This document shows, one piece after another, positions 62,077 to 64,000 of a stretch of 64,000 nt of DNA; position 1 is the stretch's first letter, and each line of letters opens with the position of its first letter. The stretch is from Flectobacillus major DSM 103 (GTDB taxonomy: Bacteria; Bacteroidota; Bacteroidia; Cytophagales; Spirosomataceae), in assembly GCF_000427405.1 (NCBI RefSeq), contig NZ_KE386491.1, forward strand, positions 3,476,790-3,540,789, written 5' to 3'. Made by a program: the position numbers and the translations under genes. A model generated the notes under the pieces. The model was not told the DNA's origin and did not search any database. It was given only the letters and a program-made list of their open reading frames with translations.

Positions 62077-63151
62077 TTACTGTTCCATCAAATATGCTTT
62101 GATAAAGTCGTTGATTTCACCATTCAACACGGCATCGGTATTGGAGGTTTGATGATTGGTACGATGGTCTTTTACACGACGGTCGTCCAATACATAACTT
62201 CTGATTTGTGACCCCCATTCGATTTTCTTTTTGCCTGCTTCAACTTCGGCACGAGCAGCGTTACGTTTTTCGATTTCTATTTGATACAATTTTGATTTCA
62301 ATAATCGTAGAGCCACCTCTTTGTTTTGCAACTGTGAGCGTTCTTGTTGGCAAGCAATAATAATACCCGAAGGCTTGTGGGTTAAACGAACGGCCGTTTC
62401 TACCTTATTAACATTCTGGCCACCAGCCCCACCCGAGCGAAAAGTATCCCATTCAATATCGGCGGGGTTAACATCAATTTCGATGGTGTCGTCGGCCAAG
62501 GGATACACATACACCGAAGCAAATGATGTATGACGACGGGCGTTGGAATCGAAAGGCGAAATACGTACCAAACGGTGAACTCCATTTTCTGATTTCAGAT
62601 TACCGTAGGCAAATGCACCATCTATTTCGAGCGTAACAGACTTTATTCCAGCTACATCACCATCGTTATGGTCGACTTCACGAACCTTGAAGCCATTTTT
62701 TTCGCCCCACATAATATACATACGCATCAGCATAGAAGCCCAATCCTGTGATTCTGTACCACCAGCCCCTGCGTTTATTTCGAGTACAGCCGACATATTG
62801 TCGCCTTCGTCAGACATCATCTTACGAAACTCCAATTCAGCCAGTTGGTCTTCCAGTTTTTGTCCTTCGACATCCACTTCGGCTTCAGTAGCTTCGCCTA
62901 TGTCATAAAACTCAAATATGGTTTCGAGGTCGCCCAAAAAACCATTAGCTTTATCAAAACCACCCGTCCAAAACTTCAGCTCACGCATTTGACGCATGGT
63001 TGATTCTGCTTTTTTAGGGTCATTCCAAAAATTAGGGTCGAGCGTAACCGTTTCTAATTCTGATATTTGGTACTTTTTGTTATCGTAGTCAAAGATACCT
63101 CCTCAAAGCCTCTACTCTGGCTTTCAGGTCATTGAACCTGTCTCTTGTCAT
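62077..63151 (-). CDS. prfB: Peptide chain release factor 2 with programmed +1 frameshift
   Basis: RF2, which reads UGA and UAA stops. Translation begins at the ATG at 63151 and runs [20 protein letters not shown] to an in-frame UGA (63091-63089). The frame continues after a +1 shift as [31 protein letters not shown] into the main frame. The shift site has the classic parts: AGGAGG (63103-63098), TAT, CTT, TGA, C. Downstream the RF2-specific SPF tripeptide is in [18 protein letters not shown] and the catalytic GGQ in [19 protein letters not shown]-dependent frameshifting gives autoregulation by RF2 levels. It must not be annotated as starting at 62997. Confidence 0.93.
63089..63103 (-). promoter_or_regulatory. 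prfB frameshift site
   Basis: Minus strand AGGAGGTATCTTTGA: the internal Shine-Dalgarno-like AGGAGG, slippery CTT codon and UGA stop in the spacing known from E. coli (AGGGGGTATCTTTGA). Confidence 0.9.
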
Positions 63152-63445
63152 GTTTTTGTGTTTTTTAAAGATAGACTACAAAGATAGGATATTTTTTGGC
63201 ATGAAACGTACACTTCACTCAGGGCAATCGGTTAGCAATACCCCCAAGACACCCTCACACAATCATGTGACAAGCCCATTTGGGTATTTTCTAAAAAACC
63301 CCTATTATCTATATTTTTCTTCATTTGTCATCACATCATTGTGTTATATACACATCTATTTAGCTTTTTTTCTCGTTTATCATATACCAAAGTATACAAA
63401 ACTTGGCTTTATAATCCTTACTTTATTTCCTTAAAATCAATCAGT

Positions 63446-64000
63446 ATGAAAACTAACAAAATCCTTACTTATGCTTTCTTATTATTGGGAGCAAGCTTAT
63501 TTCAATGGTCATGCAGCAAAGAAAGTGATTCGCTAGAACCTGTTCCACAAGACCCCAACGCCCCCAAAGGTCAGGTACGAATAGGTATTACCGATGCTCC
63601 GATTGACAACGCCGAAATCAAAGGAGCTTTTGTCACAATTACAGAAGTACGACTTGATGGTAAAAAATTTGAAGCATTTCAAGGCCCCAAAACCATCAAT
63701 ATTGCCGAACTAAACAATGGAAACTTTTTGACATTAGGCGAAGGCCAATTACAAACAGGAACTTATAGCAAGCTTACCCTTATTTTTGATTACGAAAAAG
63801 ACCAAACGGGCAATGCCCCTGGCTCGTATTTATTGAAGGCCGATGGTACCAAAAGTAAACTCGTTATTTCGGGCAATAGCCGCAACTCGTTGGATGTAAA
63901 TACAAAATCATTTACTATTAACCAAGATGGCACAACCGATTTAATGATTGACTTTGACCTGAGAAAAGCCATCAAAACATTCAACGAAAATGCTAAAAAG
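63446..64000 (+). CDS. DUF4382 lipoprotein (3' end missing)
   Basis: 185 codons from the ATG at 63446 to the window edge without a stop. Lipoprotein signal MKTNKILTYAFLLLGASLFQ, lipid-attachment Cys in WSCSKE. The DUF4382 domain starts after a Pro-rich linker: GQVRIGITDAPIDNAEIKGAFVTITEVRLDG, then LAELNNG-like NIAELNNGNFLTLGEGQLQTGTYSKLTLIFDY. Surface or periplasmic beta-sandwich of unknown function. The 294-bp region before it contains no other recognisable element. Confidence 0.85.
   Translation, partial: MKTNKILTYAFLLLGASLFQWSCSKESDSLEPVPQDPNAPKGQVRIGITDAPIDNAEIKGAFVTITEVRLDGKKFEAFQGPKTINIAELNNGNFLTLGEGQLQTGTYSKLTLIFDYEKDQTGNAPGSYLLKADGTKSKLVISGNSRNSLDVNTKSFTINQDGTTDLMIDFDLRKAIKTFNENAKK

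Noticed and set aside
61802-62211. Two 82-residue overlapping frames after the GH3 fusion gene
   Set aside because: AT-rich intergenic sequence running into prfB antisense; no protein-like features.
62077-62997. prfB beginning at 62997 or being a frameshifted pseudogene
   Set aside because: The upstream exon-like part 63151-63092 in the other frame plus the AGGAGG-TAT-CTT-TGA signal is the known programmed frameshift.
63132-63434. 100-residue open frame before the DUF4382 gene
   Set aside because: Overlaps the start of prfB on the other strand, has low-complexity hydrophobic and Phe-rich content, and shows no domain or signal pattern.
1-64000. CRISPR arrays, rRNA and tRNA genes, prophage or intact insertion sequence
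   Set aside because: No regularly spaced direct repeats, cloverleaf-like sequences with CCA-proximal GTTCRA blocks, or transposase/integrase reading frames were seen by eye; a tRNAscan or IS search could still find something I missed.

Overview
The window is an AT-rich, gene-dense chromosomal segment from a member of the phylum Bacteroidota, most likely order Cytophagales (a Flectobacillus/Arcicella/Emticicia-like genome is my guess; the genus is inference). The evidence is: promoters of the Bacteroidota type (TTG, a spacer of about 19-24 bp, then TAnnTTTG), a gliding-motility lipoprotein GldB, a TonB-dependent receptor with an N-terminal carboxypeptidase-like domain, a GT3 'eukaryote-type' glycogen synthase, a GH3-beta-lactamase fusion, a bacterial GGGP-synthase-family protein, an absence of Shine-Dalgarno sequences before starts, and GTG/TTG starts. 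I see no rRNA, tRNA, CRISPR array, phage or intact insertion sequence.

Layout. 1-515: end of a molybdopterin oxidoreductase gene cut by the window edge. 1000-7143: ethanolamine ammonia-lyase subunits EutB and EutC, separated by a small lipoprotein, a YitT-family membrane protein and a 305-bp repeat; then a divergent mntR-mntH manganese pair with palindromic operators. A second, inverted, 251-bp copy of the same repeat fills the space after mntH. 7398-10685: carotenoid genes crtB-crtI and an ECF sigma factor. 11006-21602: a scattered metal (probably zinc) acquisition set: a TonB receptor, an ABC transporter with a His-rich permease and a DUF3299 protein, a MerC-CobW operon and a divergent lipoprotein. 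Four near-identical palindromic operators sit exactly on the promoter elements of three of these units. glpD and an esterase lie among them. 21682-27532: ATP-grasp enzyme, leucyl aminopeptidase, DUF2795, CutC, glycosylasparaginase. 27807-34853: a sugar-related locus with a 1224-residue mosaic protein (ThuA, PVC-type propeller, HEAT, CARDB, cupredoxin), a Gfo/Idh/MocA oxidoreductase, a sugar isomerase-like TIM barrel and a divergent AraC regulator. 35132-43232: glycogen synthase, GH3-type adenylating enzyme, porin-like protein, GldB, ABC exporter and a Fur-family regulator. 43388-50836: LptF/G-type permease, EamA transporter, a polytopic DUF6056-like protein with a GT2 glycosyltransferase, MoxR ATPase and a divergent DUF58 protein. 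50837-58678: a decayed LuxR-type HTH, a LytTR regulator, glutamate dehydrogenase, a DksA-like protein, an M14 peptidase, two small membrane proteins and a GGGP synthase homologue. 58683-63151: GH3-beta-lactamase fusion and prfB with its programmed +1 frameshift. 63446-64000: start of a DUF4382 lipoprotein.

The two best candidates for something undescribed are (1) the paired ~300-bp element with terminal inverted repeats and a hairpin that carries a compensatory base-pair change between copies, and (2) the three-operator bidirectional promoter at 20931-21029, where the middle operator serves the -33 elements of both divergent promoters.
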